From UBA1161 sp002311745 (GTDB taxonomy: Bacteria; Planctomycetota; Phycisphaerae; Tepidisphaerales; Tepidisphaeraceae), in assembly GCA_050018415.1 (NCBI GenBank), contig JBEKAB010000014.1, positions 28,650 through 92,649 of the forward strand: a stretch of 64,000 bases of DNA, read 5' to 3'. The position numbers were made by a program, and so were the translations under genes. Positions within the stretch are counted from its first letter, which is position 1, and each line of letters opens with the position of its first letter. Under the pieces are notes generated by a model, which was given only the letters and a program-made list of their open reading frames with translations, had not been told where the DNA came from and did not search any database. Positions 25,732-34,729 of the stretch are shown here, piece by piece.

Positions 25732-27504
25732 TCATTGATCGGACGGTGTCGGCGCCGGGGCGGCTGGAGGGGAACCACCGCCACTCTCGGAACTACCGGT
25801 GGCCGGCGACGCGGCCGGGGCCTCAGCGGGTTTTAACAGCGCTGCCCCGGCCCCCAGAAATGCCGGATCCACCTGAACCTGATCGGCGTCGGCGTCGCGG
25901 CCGTGCTGGCTGGCGCCAGCCGTATCCCCCGCGCTGGCATCGAATTCCGCCCACTTGCGATTCGTGACGGCCCGGCCGAGCATCGTCACGTTCATCCGCT
26001 CCCGAGCCTCCGGGCCGCTGTCAACTGCTCCGTAGCGTTTATCGTACGCCTCGATGGCTTCCTGGAACTTGGCGTCGACGTCCTGTTTCATCTGCTGCAG
26101 GGCTGCGGCGTCGCTGCGATGCAGATTGGCCAGGGCCGGCGGCATCTCGACGCCGGTCTTTTCCCGCGCCAGCAGCGCCGTCAGACCCGGAACCTTGACC
26201 GGTTTGCCGCCGGCGCCGCCCGCGGCGGCCTGGGCCGCGGCGAACTCAAACCCGTCGAACATCTGCGCGATCTGAACGTCCAGGCTCATCTTGCCCGCCG
26301 CCATCGACGCGCGGGCCTGCAACGCCGACGCCTTTTGCAGGCCGTAGACCATCGGATGCAACGTCTCCATGGTTTGCCGCCAGATCGGCGCCGCGGCGGC
26401 CGTCGCGTTTTGGGTCACCTGGGTCATCAGCTCCGTCCGCAACCGCGCCGCCTCGCCGCTGGCACTGTCAAACTGCGAGATCGCACTATCCAACTCGCTG
26501 GCAATGCCGTCGCGCAGCGTGTTGGCATCGGCCATAGCCTGGGTCAGCTCGCCCGCTTGCTGCGCGATGCTGACCGAGCCGTCGGGCGCATCCGTGCCCA
26601 GGATGATCTGCTGCTGCAACTTGCGTTGGGCATCCATCTGCTGCTGCATCGAGGCCCAGCCGGACTGGAGCGATTGCATCTGCGCCTCCAGAGCCGCAAC
26701 GGACAATTGCAGCGCCGATTTCTGCGCCCCGGCGGTGTCCAAATCGCTCTGCATCCGCGCCAGGCGTGAAGCCAACGTCTCGAGCTGCGCATCGGCGATG
26801 CCGGCATCGCGCCGAAGCTGCGAGGCGCGGATCGTGTCGCGGACCTGCTGGTCGCCTTGCTCTGCCTCGCTTTTGCGTACCAGCCCCTCGGCTTTCTCGA
26901 TCGCCTGGTCGCGTGATTTTTTCAGCGCCTGGGCATCGGCCTTGTTCTTGACGATCTCGGAATTGAGGCGATCGATCTCCGCGGCGAGCTGGGCGATGCT
27001 CGCCATGGATTTGGCCTGATCCGCCCCGCCGGCCGGCGCGGCCGCGCCCTGGATGGCCGCTTCCCTGGCCCGCACCGCCTCGATTTGCCCCGTCGGGTCG
27101 TAAGCCTGTAGGGCCTCGACGCTCGCCTGGGCGGCCGCGATCTGCACCGAAAGCTGCTCAATCTGGTTGATGTCGCGCTGGATTTCCAGCTCCTTGGCGC
27201 GGAGCTGGGCCAGCATCATGACGGCGCGCTGCAGCCGCACGCCGCCCTGATCGCCGTGGATCAGGATGCGCAACTGCGGCGACAGCCCGCTGATGCTGGC
27301 CCCCAGGGAGTCGTACCGCTGCTGCACGTCTGCCAGCTGCTGCAGGCTGGTGGCGATGGCGCGGGCGCGATCGGCCGCCTCGATTTTGGCTTTCGCCGCC
27401 TTATCGGCCCGCTGCTGATCGTTCTCACATCCCGCACAAAACACGACGGCGGCGCATCCCACCGCCACGGCCAATGACGTTCGTACCGCAGCCGACCTGA
27501 ACAT
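25732..27504 (-). CDS. Coiled-coil lipoprotein of unknown function
   Basis: 590 residues. The ATG at 27504 has AGGAG 9 bases upstream and gives a lipoprotein signal ending in VVFCAGCEND; longer starts up to 27627 are less likely. From residue ~30 to ~410 the protein is almost uninterrupted coiled coil (QQRADKAAKAKIEAADRARA and similar, with many Gln/Ala/Glu). A shorter helical domain follows (KMSLDVQIAQMFDGFEFAAA) and the C-terminal 60 residues are Ala/Pro/Ser-rich. It is probably anchored in a membrane with the coil in the periplasm. I do not recognise a family. It faces away from the divergently transcribed LOG-family gene. Confidence 0.82.
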   Translation of the reverse strand: MFRSAAVRTSLAVAVGCAAVVFCAGCENDQQRADKAAKAKIEAADRARAIATSLQQLADVQQRYDSLGASISGLSPQLRILIHGDQGGVRLQRAVMMLAQLRAKELEIQRDINQIEQLSVQIAAAQASVEALQAYDPTGQIEAVRAREAAIQGAAAPAGGADQAKSMASIAQLAAEIDRLNSEIVKNKADAQALKKSRDQAIEKAEGLVRKSEAEQGDQQVRDTIRASQLRRDAGIADAQLETLASRLARMQSDLDTAGAQKSALQLSVAALEAQMQSLQSGWASMQQQMDAQRKLQQQIILGTDAPDGSVSIAQQAGELTQAMADANTLRDGIASELDSAISQFDSASGEAARLRTELMTQVTQNATAAAAPIWRQTMETLHPMVYGLQKASALQARASMAAGKMSLDVQIAQMFDGFEFAAAQAAAGGAGGKPVKVPGLTALLAREKTGVEMPPALANLHRSDAAALQQMKQDVDAKFQEAIEAYDKRYGAVDSGPEARERMNVTMLGRAVTNRKWAEFDASAGDTAGASQHGRDADADQVQVDPAFLGAGAALLKPAEAPAASPATGSSESGGGSPPAAPAPTPSDQ

Positions 27505-27653
27505 GAATGGCATCTCCTGGAGGCAAGGCCCCAAACCGTCCCCCCGGTTGGGCGATAGATTCTGTCGCTGCCCCGGGTTAATGTCAAATGGCCGCGGCGC
27601 CTGGTCCGCCGCCCTCGCGACCGGCATAATGTCCCGTTTCCGCAGGGAAGCAA

Positions 27654-28742
27654 ATGAAACGATTCCAAGGCAGCGAAGATACCGAGCAATCGCAGGAGAG
27701 CAGCGAAGCGCCGCGCGTCGTCAGCCGCGCCGACCTGGCCGGCGTGCAACCGTTGGCCGAGCAGCTCATCGAGCGCGTCCAGGAAATGCCCAACGGCGAT
27801 CTGGTCGGCGAAATCATCGCCAACAGCCTCAAGCTGCTGCGCGATCAGACCAACCGCGGCGACATCAAGCTGATCGACAAATCGTTCAAGGAACTGCGCT
27901 ATGCCCTCAAGATCTTCGCCCCCTACCGCGACGTGCGGAAGGTAAGCATCTTCGGCAGCGCCCGCACCGCGGAGGGCCACCAGGAATATCGCCAGGCCGC
28001 GGAGTTTGCCCGCAAGATGGCCGCCGCCGGTTGGATGGTCATCACCGGCGCCGGCGGCGGGATCATGGCCGCCGGACACGGCGGCGCGGGCGCCGAGCCC
28101 AGTTTCGGCCTGGCCATCCGCCTCCCCCATGAGCAGCAAACCAACACCTACATCGCCAACGATCCCAAGCTGATCAATTTCAAATATTTCTTCACGCGCA
28201 AGCTGATGTTCGTGCGCTCCAGCAACGCCATCGTGCTGTTCCCCGGCGGCTTCGGCACCATGGACGAGGGGTTTGAGGTGCTGACGCTGATCCAGACCGG
28301 CAAATCCGTCCCCATGCCCATCGTCTTCATCGACAGCCCCGCCGGCGATTACTGGCAACACTGGCAGCATTACGTGGAAGGACAATTGCTGAATCGCGGC
28401 CTGATCGGATCGACGGATCTGCGCCTGTACAAAATCACGGACAACGTGGATACCGCCGTGAACGAGATCCGCCATTTCTACAGCAATTACCACAGCATCC
28501 GCTACACGCGCGATTTGGTGGCGTTGCGGCTGCATCGCGCCCCGTCGGCCGAGCTGCTTGGGCAGATCGAGCGTGATTTTGCCGATCTGACCGGCGGCCG
28601 AGGCGCCTTCCGCATCAGCGGCCCTCTGCCGGTCGAGCGCGACGAGCAGGCCCTGTCGAATCTTCCGCGATTGGTCTTCCCCTTCAACCGCCAGGATCAC
28701 GGCCGCCTAAGAATGCTCATCGATCGGCTGAATGAAATTTGA
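27654..28742 (+). CDS. LOG family protein (TIGR00730/YgdH-like)
   Basis: 362 residues. The Rossmann-like domain carries VSIFGSARTAEGHQEY, the nucleotide-binding stretch VITGAGGGIMAAGHGGAG and the catalytic signature FPGGFGTMDEGFEVLTLIQT (PGGxGTxxE). LOG proteins hydrolyse nucleoside 5'-monophosphates at the N-glycosidic bond; this long form resembles YgdH/PpnN. About 75 residues precede and 120 follow the core, as in the long subfamily. AGGGAAG lies before the ATG. Confidence 0.9.
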   Translation: MKRFQGSEDTEQSQESSEAPRVVSRADLAGVQPLAEQLIERVQEMPNGDLVGEIIANSLKLLRDQTNRGDIKLIDKSFKELRYALKIFAPYRDVRKVSIFGSARTAEGHQEYRQAAEFARKMAAAGWMVITGAGGGIMAAGHGGAGAEPSFGLAIRLPHEQQTNTYIANDPKLINFKYFFTRKLMFVRSSNAIVLFPGGFGTMDEGFEVLTLIQTGKSVPMPIVFIDSPAGDYWQHWQHYVEGQLLNRGLIGSTDLRLYKITDNVDTAVNEIRHFYSNYHSIRYTRDLVALRLHRAPSAELLGQIERDFADLTGGRGAFRISGPLPVERDEQALSNLPRLVFPFNRQDHGRLRMLIDRLNEI

Positions 28743-28875
28743 CCCTCTTCTCCCTCCCCCTCGTATATCCCAACATCCCGGTCGCTCAGCCTTAGCGGCC
28801 CGCGGCTATCCATCCTTGTCGAGGGGACACGGAACCGGGACACAGAACCGGGACCTGGAACCACCGAATAGAAGC

Positions 28876-28904
28876 GCGACGTTCGGTAAACCGCTCGCGT
28901 TCCC
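28876..28904 (+). repeat. Degenerate dispersed repeat, copy 1 (left of lectin-like gene)
   Basis: Shares 22 of 29 positions with copy 2 at 29926-29954, with the core AAACCGCT and GCGACG conserved. Both copies have the same orientation and frame the PEP-CTERM gene at 28916-29791. Confidence 0.5.
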
Positions 28905-28915
28905 GTTCCATCCTT

Positions 28916-29791
28916 CTACAGCGCGGCAGTAGAGCGGCGACGAGCAAATTTGATCAACCCCAACCCGACCAGCATGGCCAATGTCGGCCAGGCGGCGCTG
29001 GGCAGAGGAACAGCGGGCGGGGTTGTGCCGCCGGTGGGGTTGTAGAAGTCGAAGTAGGTCCAGTTCAACAGGTACGTGTTTTCCGATGCGCCCCCCCCCG
29101 CCGCCGTGAAACCGGCGAACGCGTTGTCCTGTCCCAGAACGATGGGAATATTGACATCGTAAGCGAGCAAGGGCGACCCGGGCTTTTCGGTCGTGTTGCT
29201 ATCGGCGGCAAAGACGCTCAGCGTCGTGCCGTTGTAATCAACCCACCCGGTCCATATGGTGCCGTTGTCAAAATTCGTGGCGACGGTGGTCTGCCCGCCA
29301 GGGTAATCCGCGTTATTGATGTCGCCGTTGGTGGCGACGCCGATGTAATTGGAACTCGGATCGTTTTCGCCGGAGTTCTGGAAGGTATCGAATTTCACAG
29401 CCACGCTAGGCGTTATGCCCTGGTACCCTATGCCTACGCCCGCCCCCCCGGCCGTATTGCTTTGGGTTTGAACGGTGAAAACTAATCCATCCGCGCCGAC
29501 ATCGGTTCCATCGCTGATCCCCGCGGGGTCGGTCATGCGCCATTGGAACCGGGTGCTGAAGCCGGTGGACGCTTTCAACTGCGTCTGGCTGAACACGGTG
29601 CCAAAAACAAAGTACCCCCCGGTGGGGGTCAGTTGCAGGACATTGGTATCACCCGCGCCGTCGTTGGCGACGGCGGTCGTGAAACCGTTGAGCACCAGGC
29701 CGGACGTGCCGGAAAAATCACTGTAGGTCACCTGCGTGGCTGATGCCACTCCTGCAATCAACAAGGACGCCGCGAATACGAGAAGCCGCAT
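28916..29791 (-). CDS. PEP-CTERM protein with L-type lectin-like domain
   Basis: 291 residues from MRLLVFAASLLIAGVASATQ (GGTGAGGAG just upstream). The mature domain has the beta-sandwich pattern of L-type (legume-like) lectins: FSTRFQWRMTDP, GADGLVFTVQTQSN, GVGIGYQGITPSVAVKFDTF and a Ca-like loop (FQNSGENDPSSNYIG). The end VPLPSAAWPTLAMLVGLGL plus RRR is the VPLP variant of the exosortase sorting signal. Probable role: carbohydrate binding at the cell surface. The gene stands alone between two degenerate repeats. Confidence 0.88.
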   Translation of the reverse strand: MRLLVFAASLLIAGVASATQVTYSDFSGTSGLVLNGFTTAVANDGAGDTNVLQLTPTGGYFVFGTVFSQTQLKASTGFSTRFQWRMTDPAGISDGTDVGADGLVFTVQTQSNTAGGAGVGIGYQGITPSVAVKFDTFQNSGENDPSSNYIGVATNGDINNADYPGGQTTVATNFDNGTIWTGWVDYNGTTLSVFAADSNTTEKPGSPLLAYDVNIPIVLGQDNAFAGFTAAGGGASENTYLLNWTYFDFYNPTGGTTPPAVPLPSAAWPTLAMLVGLGLIKFARRRSTAAL

Positions 29792-30363
29792 GATCTCCTC
29801 ACCTTTTTTATTGAAAGTCCAACTCTTCACCCACTGGACTTGATAATTATGGAACCCAGATTAGCGGGGATTACTATGCGGGTCAACAAAAATTGGCTGG
29901 CCAGTTAAACTGGGAAAATGGAACCGCGACGCCCCGCAAACCGCTGGCGTGTCCGGTTTCATCGGTTCAAATCCCAAACCCCAAAATCCCATCTGATTTC
30001 CATCTGTCGCCCATTCTAAGACCCAAAATCAGCCCGGCTTGCCCATTTTCGACGGCAGATGCGTAGCCCGATCGCCCAACCTTCACCACAACGAACGCCA
30101 TTAAGAATGCAGAAGAAAACACAAGCCCCTAGGGTCCCCACGGAAGTGAAGGTTTCTTGTTGCCAATAGCGCTCAAGCTCAAACGGCCCTGCATCTTGCA
30201 GACGAATTGGCAGCTTGTTGCCAAATTCTTTGTTCGAACCTGCGCGCCGGGCGATAACGTCGTTATTTCAATAAGCCTGTTTTCCCGCGGCAAGCGACGG
30301 TTGCGCAGAAACTTATCGCGGTTGCGCAATCGCGCATTTAGCAACTGGCAACCAGCAAATTAC
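29792..30363. other. 572-bp stretch without a supported gene
   Basis: It holds the second copy of a degenerate repeat (29926-29954) and AT-richer sequence than its surroundings. A 71-codon minus-strand frame at 30129-30344 has no ribosome binding site and a composition unlike real proteins. A GGTTCAAATCC run near 29964 is only a chance T-arm-like string. I see no RNA gene here. Confidence 0.5.
29926..29954 (+). repeat. Degenerate dispersed repeat, copy 2 (right of lectin-like gene)
   Basis: Pairs with the copy at 28876-28904 (22 of 29 identical, same orientation). Confidence 0.5.
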
Positions 30364-31101
30364 TCAGGCAATGGATCGGCCGCCGTCGAGGCGCAGGATT
30401 TGGCCGGTGACGTAGGTGGCGTCGGTGCAAAAGAAGAGGACCGCGGCGGCGACATCCTGGGGCGTGCCGGCGCGGCCCAAGGGCACGCGGCGCAGATATT
30501 CGGCCTTGCGCGGCTCGGGAAAATCCTCGGGCCATTCGACCACACCGGGCGCGATCCCGTTGACGGTCACCTCCGGCGCCATCTCCGCGGCTAGGCCCAG
30601 AGTCAGATTCCATAGTCCGGCCTTGCTGGCGGCGTAAGCCAAATACGGCGGCGCCGGGCGCTGGGCCAGCAAATCCACCATGTTCACCACGTGCCCGCGC
30701 GACGACTTGAGGAAGGGGAAAAACGCCCGGCACAACAGCAGCGGCGACTCCACGTGAATCGCCCACAGCCGCCGCATTTGGGCAACATCCGTGTCGCCCA
30801 ACCCGCTGGGCTCGTACAGCGAGGCGTTATTGACCAGCACATCCAGGCGGTCGAAAGGCTGGACGAACTGCGCGCGGATGGTTTGCACCGCTGCAACCGG
30901 ATCGGTCAAATCAGCCCGGATCGCCAAAGCCGAGCGGCCCTTGGCGCGAAGTTCCTCCAGCAGACTTTGAGCTTCGGGGGAGCTGCTCAAATAGGTGAAG
31001 GCGACGTCGAAGCCGGCGTCGGCCAGGGTCAGGGCGATGGCTCGGCCGACCCGCCGGGCCGCTCCGGTGATCAGCGCCACGCGATGTCCGCTCGCTTGCA
31101 T
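30364..31101 (-). CDS. Pteridine-reductase-like short-chain dehydrogenase (FolM/PTR1 type)
   Basis: 245 residues from MQASGHRVALITGAARRVGR; a TTG at 31152 is an alternative start. It has the NADPH motif TGAARRVGR with the two arginines typical of pteridine reductases, NNAS at ~91-94, and a catalytic set D143 (in NMVDLLAQ), Y156 and K160 (YAASK). The Asp in place of the usual SDR Ser is characteristic of PTR1/FolM enzymes that reduce dihydropterins. It ends in the C-terminal LDGG motif. Probable role: dihydromonapterin or dihydrofolate reduction in the cytoplasm. Confidence 0.85.
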   Translation of the reverse strand: MQASGHRVALITGAARRVGRAIALTLADAGFDVAFTYLSSSPEAQSLLEELRAKGRSALAIRADLTDPVAAVQTIRAQFVQPFDRLDVLVNNASLYEPSGLGDTDVAQMRRLWAIHVESPLLLCRAFFPFLKSSRGHVVNMVDLLAQRPAPPYLAYAASKAGLWNLTLGLAAEMAPEVTVNGIAPGVVEWPEDFPEPRKAEYLRRVPLGRAGTPQDVAAAVLFFCTDATYVTGQILRLDGGRSIA

Positions 31102-31186
31102 CGGGATGATTTTATGCCCCAATGCGGCTCGCCGGACAAGGGTGCATGACAACGGGCGTATCCGGATTTACGATTCTTCACGGGCC

Positions 31187-31990
31187 ATGATCACGTTTAC
31201 CTGTCACGTGTGTCGCACCGAGCTATCGGCGGAGGCGGGGCAGGAGGGGCAGCTCGTGCGGTGCCCGGCCTGCCGTGCGACCATGCGCGTGCCGGTGCCG
31301 GGGACGCCAGGGGCGCCGGGGACGCCGGGGGCGCCAGGGGCGTCTCGGCCGTCGCCCAGGGTGATTGCGGCGGCGCTCGGGGCGGCTGCGCACGGGCCCA
31401 GGGCACCAGGGCGGCGCTACGGGTTCAATTGCGGATACTGCTCCAGTCGCCTGGAGGCCACCGAAGCCATGGCCGGCCAGGAAGGACAGTGTCCTACCTG
31501 CGGCAATCAGATCACCATTCCCATCCTGGATCGTTATGGAAGACTGATCGATCCGAATACCAAGCTGATCATCAAGCAGGACCCCCACCCGGTGCACACC
31601 TATGCCGCGGCCGGCGATCGCGCGCCCAAAATCGTCCGCGGCGCGGATGGCGTACAGTCCATCGTGTGCGTCCGCTGCGGGGCACGCAGCCCGATCGCGG
31701 CCAACAACTGTAAGGGCTGCGGCATGCCTTTCACCATGGAAGGCACGACCGCCGAGGCTGCCGGCGCCAGCAACGGCTTTTGCGTTTCAGCCCTGGTGCT
31801 GGGGATCATTGGCATCCCGGGCTCTTGCGCGGTGCTGCCGTCGATCCTGGCGATCATTTTCGGAATCGTGGGGCTGCGGCAGGTGTCGCGCCACCCGGGC
31901 GCCTCAGGACGCGGAATGGCCGTCGCGGGAATCATCTGCGGCGCCATCGGTTGCCTCTCGGCCAACTTCTTCTGGTATCACATTCTCTGA
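31187..31990 (+). CDS. Zinc-ribbon protein with C-terminal DUF4190-like membrane domain
   Basis: 267 residues from MITFTCHVCRTELSAEAGQE. There are three cysteine pairs of zinc ribbons: CHVC/CPAC (6-30), CGYC/CPTC (~80-105) and CVRC/CKGC (~160-180). A Gly-Ala-Pro repeat (PGTPGAPGTPGAPGAS) links the first two. The end has two membrane helices of the DUF4190 type (ALVLGIIGIPGSCAVLPSIL and AVAGIICGAIGCLSANFFW). Such proteins are common in planctomycetes with unknown function. The ATG has no clear ribosome binding site. Confidence 0.8.
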   Translation: MITFTCHVCRTELSAEAGQEGQLVRCPACRATMRVPVPGTPGAPGTPGAPGASRPSPRVIAAALGAAAHGPRAPGRRYGFNCGYCSSRLEATEAMAGQEGQCPTCGNQITIPILDRYGRLIDPNTKLIIKQDPHPVHTYAAAGDRAPKIVRGADGVQSIVCVRCGARSPIAANNCKGCGMPFTMEGTTAEAAGASNGFCVSALVLGIIGIPGSCAVLPSILAIIFGIVGLRQVSRHPGASGRGMAVAGIICGAIGCLSANFFWYHIL

Positions 31991-31995
31991 TGGAG

Positions 31996-32766
31996 CTAGG
32001 CTGGGGCCACCACGGGCGTGCCGCCGGCGCCTTCAAATCGCTGGATCGCCAGGCCGTATACGGCCGAAAGCACCTGCGGGCGCAGGACCTGGTCGGCCGT
32101 GCCCGTCGCCGCGACCGCCCCGCCGCCCAGCAGCACCATCCGATCGCAATACGCCCCGGCCACGTTGAGTTCGTGCGAAGCCATCAGCACCGCCAGGTTT
32201 TGCGTGCGAGCTAATTGCCGCAGGAGCTGGCAGAGTTCCTGCTGATGCTTGAGGTCCAGGAAGGTGTTGGGCTCATCCAGGAGCAGGGCTCGCGGCTGCT
32301 GGGCGAGGCATCGGCCGATGAAGACGCGCTGGCGCTGGCCGCCGGACATCTGCTCGATCGGCCGATCCAGCAGGTCGTCGAGCTTGAGCAGTTGCGCGAT
32401 CTGGAGCGTCACCTGCTCATCGGCCCAGGATTCCAAACCAAAGGCGCCCCAATACGGCGCGCGGCCCAATTGCAGAACCTGACGGACCGTTTGCCCCGGC
32501 TCGTGACGGGGCGATTGCGGCAGATACGCGACCAGGCGCGCCAGCTCGCGGCGGCGCCAGCTTTTCAGATCTTTTCCATCCCAGGCGATGGTTCCGGATG
32601 CGCAGAGGTGCCCCAGCAGGGTCATCAGCAGCGTGCTCTTGCCGCTGCCGTTGGGGCCGATGAGAGCGAGCACTTGGCCGGCCGCCAGTTCCAGCGAGAT
32701 GCTGCGCAAGGCGACGGTTGGGCCGTAGGCGAAAGAGATGTCGCAGGCTGTGAGCAACGGTTGCAT
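31996..32766 (-). CDS. ABC transporter ATPase, BtuD/FecE-like
   Basis: 256 residues: Walker A GPNGSGKSTLL (~38), Q-loop YLPQSP, signature MSGGQRQRVFIGRCL, Walker B ALLLDEPNTFLDLKHQ and H-loop ASHELN. The ATG overlaps the stop of the permease gene (TGATG). It energises the uptake system encoded by the two genes upstream. Family members import vitamin B12, haem or iron-siderophores; the ligand cannot be settled from the ATPase. Confidence 0.95.
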   Translation of the reverse strand: MQPLLTACDISFAYGPTVALRSISLELAAGQVLALIGPNGSGKSTLLMTLLGHLCASGTIAWDGKDLKSWRRRELARLVAYLPQSPRHEPGQTVRQVLQLGRAPYWGAFGLESWADEQVTLQIAQLLKLDDLLDRPIEQMSGGQRQRVFIGRCLAQQPRALLLDEPNTFLDLKHQQELCQLLRQLARTQNLAVLMASHELNVAGAYCDRMVLLGGGAVAATGTADQVLRPQVLSAVYGLAIQRFEGAGGTPVVAPA

Positions 32767-33764
32767 CACATGCGCCGCCTGGATTGAAAAAGAAGCCACA
32801 GGAAAAACGGCCCGCCGAGCAATCCGGTCAGCACGCCGACGGGCAAGCGCGTGCCCAGGTGATTGACCGCGGCCAGATAGCGCGACAGGCCGTCGGCGGC
32901 CATGAGCAGGATGGCGCCGATGGCGGCGGAGATGGGCAGCAACCGCCGCTGATCCGGGCCGACCAGCAGCCGGCCCACGTGGGGGCTGAGCAGTCCGACA
33001 AACCCGATCGGCCCGCCGATGCAGACCGCCGCCGCCGTCACCAGCGAAGCGCAAATCAGGCTGATCCATCTCAAGCGGTGAATGCGCACGCCCAGGGCGG
33101 TGGCTTCGGCATCGTCCAACGCGGCGACGTTGAGCTGGCCGCTGAGCTGCAGCAGAAGCAAAGCGCCGCAGAAGATCACGATCGCGGCTGCTCCGCGCTG
33201 CCGGGAAGTAATTTCCTGAAGATCGCCGACCAAAAACGTCATGGGCCCGCCGGTGCCGGGCAGATCGCGAACGACCGCGTTGAGCAGAAGGAAGATCGAG
33301 CCATTGATCGCGTTGACGATCACGCCGACCAAAAGAAGCGTGACGGGTTCGATGCGTCCGCGCCGCCCGGCCAGCGTGAGCACAATGGCCACGGCCAAAA
33401 TCGCTCCGGCAAAGGCGAATGCCTGCTGGCTAACGGCGGCGACGCCCAGTGCGCCGCCGGCCAGGGCAAACGCCGGCAAGCGCCACACGTACGCCGCCAG
33501 GGATGCGCCGCTGCTGACGCCCAGCAGGTAGGGATCGGCCAGGGGATTTCGCAGGATGGCCTGATAAGCGACGCCGGCGACGGCCAGGGCCAGGCCGATC
33601 AGAGCCGAATCGGTCGCCGACTCCAGGCGAAACAGCCGCTCCTGTCCGCGCGGCCAGTGCACGCCCGTGGAGCCGACGATCAGGCAGAGCAAGGCGGCCG
33701 CCGCCATCGCGGCCGCGGCCGCCAGCAACGTCAACACCAATCTCGCTCCGCTCCAGCGCTTCAT
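32766..33764 (-). CDS. ABC transporter permease, FecCD/BtuC family
   Basis: 332 residues from MKRWSGARLVLTLLAAAAAM with about nine or ten membrane helices. Family motifs are RNPLADPYLLGVSSGASLAA and the L-loop region GGPIGFVGLLSPHVGRLLVG, which contacts the ATPase, then LPISAAIGAILLMAADGLSR. The start overlaps the stop of the binding-protein gene by four bases. Inner-membrane channel for B12 or iron complexes. Confidence 0.95.
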   Translation of the reverse strand: MKRWSGARLVLTLLAAAAAMAAAALLCLIVGSTGVHWPRGQERLFRLESATDSALIGLALAVAGVAYQAILRNPLADPYLLGVSSGASLAAYVWRLPAFALAGGALGVAAVSQQAFAFAGAILAVAIVLTLAGRRGRIEPVTLLLVGVIVNAINGSIFLLLNAVVRDLPGTGGPMTFLVGDLQEITSRQRGAAAIVIFCGALLLLQLSGQLNVAALDDAEATALGVRIHRLRWISLICASLVTAAAVCIGGPIGFVGLLSPHVGRLLVGPDQRRLLPISAAIGAILLMAADGLSRYLAAVNHLGTRLPVGVLTGLLGGPFFLWLLFQSRRRM

Positions 33765-34648
33765 GGCCGGCCCCGGGGATGCAGAATGTCGGCGAATCGC
33801 TCGGCAAGCTGGCCGACGTGAAAGCCCGGCTGCTGCGCGTACCAATCCGTCACGAAATGGATCTGGTGGTTCTTCACCGCCGGCAACTGAGGAAGAGAGT
33901 CCCAAAATTGCCGGGCCTGCGCCAGAACCTGCGGCGTCTTGTCGCCGTCGGGAATCAGTTGAATCACCACGTCGGGCGCCATGGAGAGGAGCATCTCGCG
34001 ATCCACGTTGCCGTAGCGTTTGCCGATGGCAGCGCCGACGTTCTGCCCGCCGGCCAGGGTGACCAGCTCATCCAAAAACGTGTCGGGACCGGCCAAAGCC
34101 AGCCCGCCTTCGCCGGTGACGATCACGACCTTGACTCGCGGCAAGCCCACGACGTGGGCCTGCACGGCGGCCAATTTCGCCTTCAGGGCGGCGATCGCCT
34201 CCCGCGCTTTGGCCGCCTCGCCGACCGCGTCGCCCAGCGCCGCCGCTTCGCGGTAGATATCGTCCAACTGCTCCAGCTTGACGTTGAAGATGCGGATTCC
34301 CAGGTCGCTGCAGCGCTGGCTGATCGCGGGCGGGATGCGGTCGGGAGCGTAGAAGGTGATCAGAATCTGCGGATGCAGGGGCGCGAGTTTCTCCCAGTCG
34401 ATGCTCTGGTAGTCGCCGATTTTTGGTTTTCCGGCGGTGCCCTGGCGGTCGTCGTCATAATTGCTGACGGCCACGAGATGATCGGCGGCGCCGATGCCGA
34501 CCAGAAGGTCCGTCCCCGCCGGCATGATGGACGCCACGCGCGGTTCTGCGCCGCCGGCGTCGTGTGACCCAGACGGCCGGCATGAAACGATCGCGGCGAT
34601 CATCGCCAACCCCATAGCCCCCAAAGCGAACCTGCGCAGTTGACCCAT
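33761..34648 (-). CDS. ABC transporter substrate-binding lipoprotein, BtuF/FecB-like
   Basis: 295 residues from MGQLRRFALGAMGLAMIAAI with lipobox AAIVSC. The BtuF-like start of the mature domain reads RVASIMPAGTDLLVGIGAAD and KIGDYQSIDWEKLAPLHPQILI. The long interdomain helix (YREAAALGDAVGEAAKAREA) and the VTDWYAQQPGFHVGQLAERF end are typical of helical-backbone binding proteins for B12, haem or siderophores. It is the first gene of a three-gene uptake operon. Only 81 bases separate it from the divergent gene at 34730, and no riboswitch fits there. Confidence 0.9.
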   Translation of the reverse strand: MGQLRRFALGAMGLAMIAAIVSCRPSGSHDAGGAEPRVASIMPAGTDLLVGIGAADHLVAVSNYDDDRQGTAGKPKIGDYQSIDWEKLAPLHPQILITFYAPDRIPPAISQRCSDLGIRIFNVKLEQLDDIYREAAALGDAVGEAAKAREAIAALKAKLAAVQAHVVGLPRVKVVIVTGEGGLALAGPDTFLDELVTLAGGQNVGAAIGKRYGNVDREMLLSMAPDVVIQLIPDGDKTPQVLAQARQFWDSLPQLPAVKNHQIHFVTDWYAQQPGFHVGQLAERFADILHPRGRP

Positions 34649-34729
34649 CGCGCGCGGATGGTAGAGTTGAGCAAAAGCGCTGTCAAACCGCGCAACACGC
34701 CAGCGCATTAGCGGCACGGAGGCAATCGC

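Noticed and set aside
29955..29990. A GGTTCAAATCC string resembling a tRNA T-arm
   Set aside because: No acceptor, D- or anticodon stem can be built upstream.
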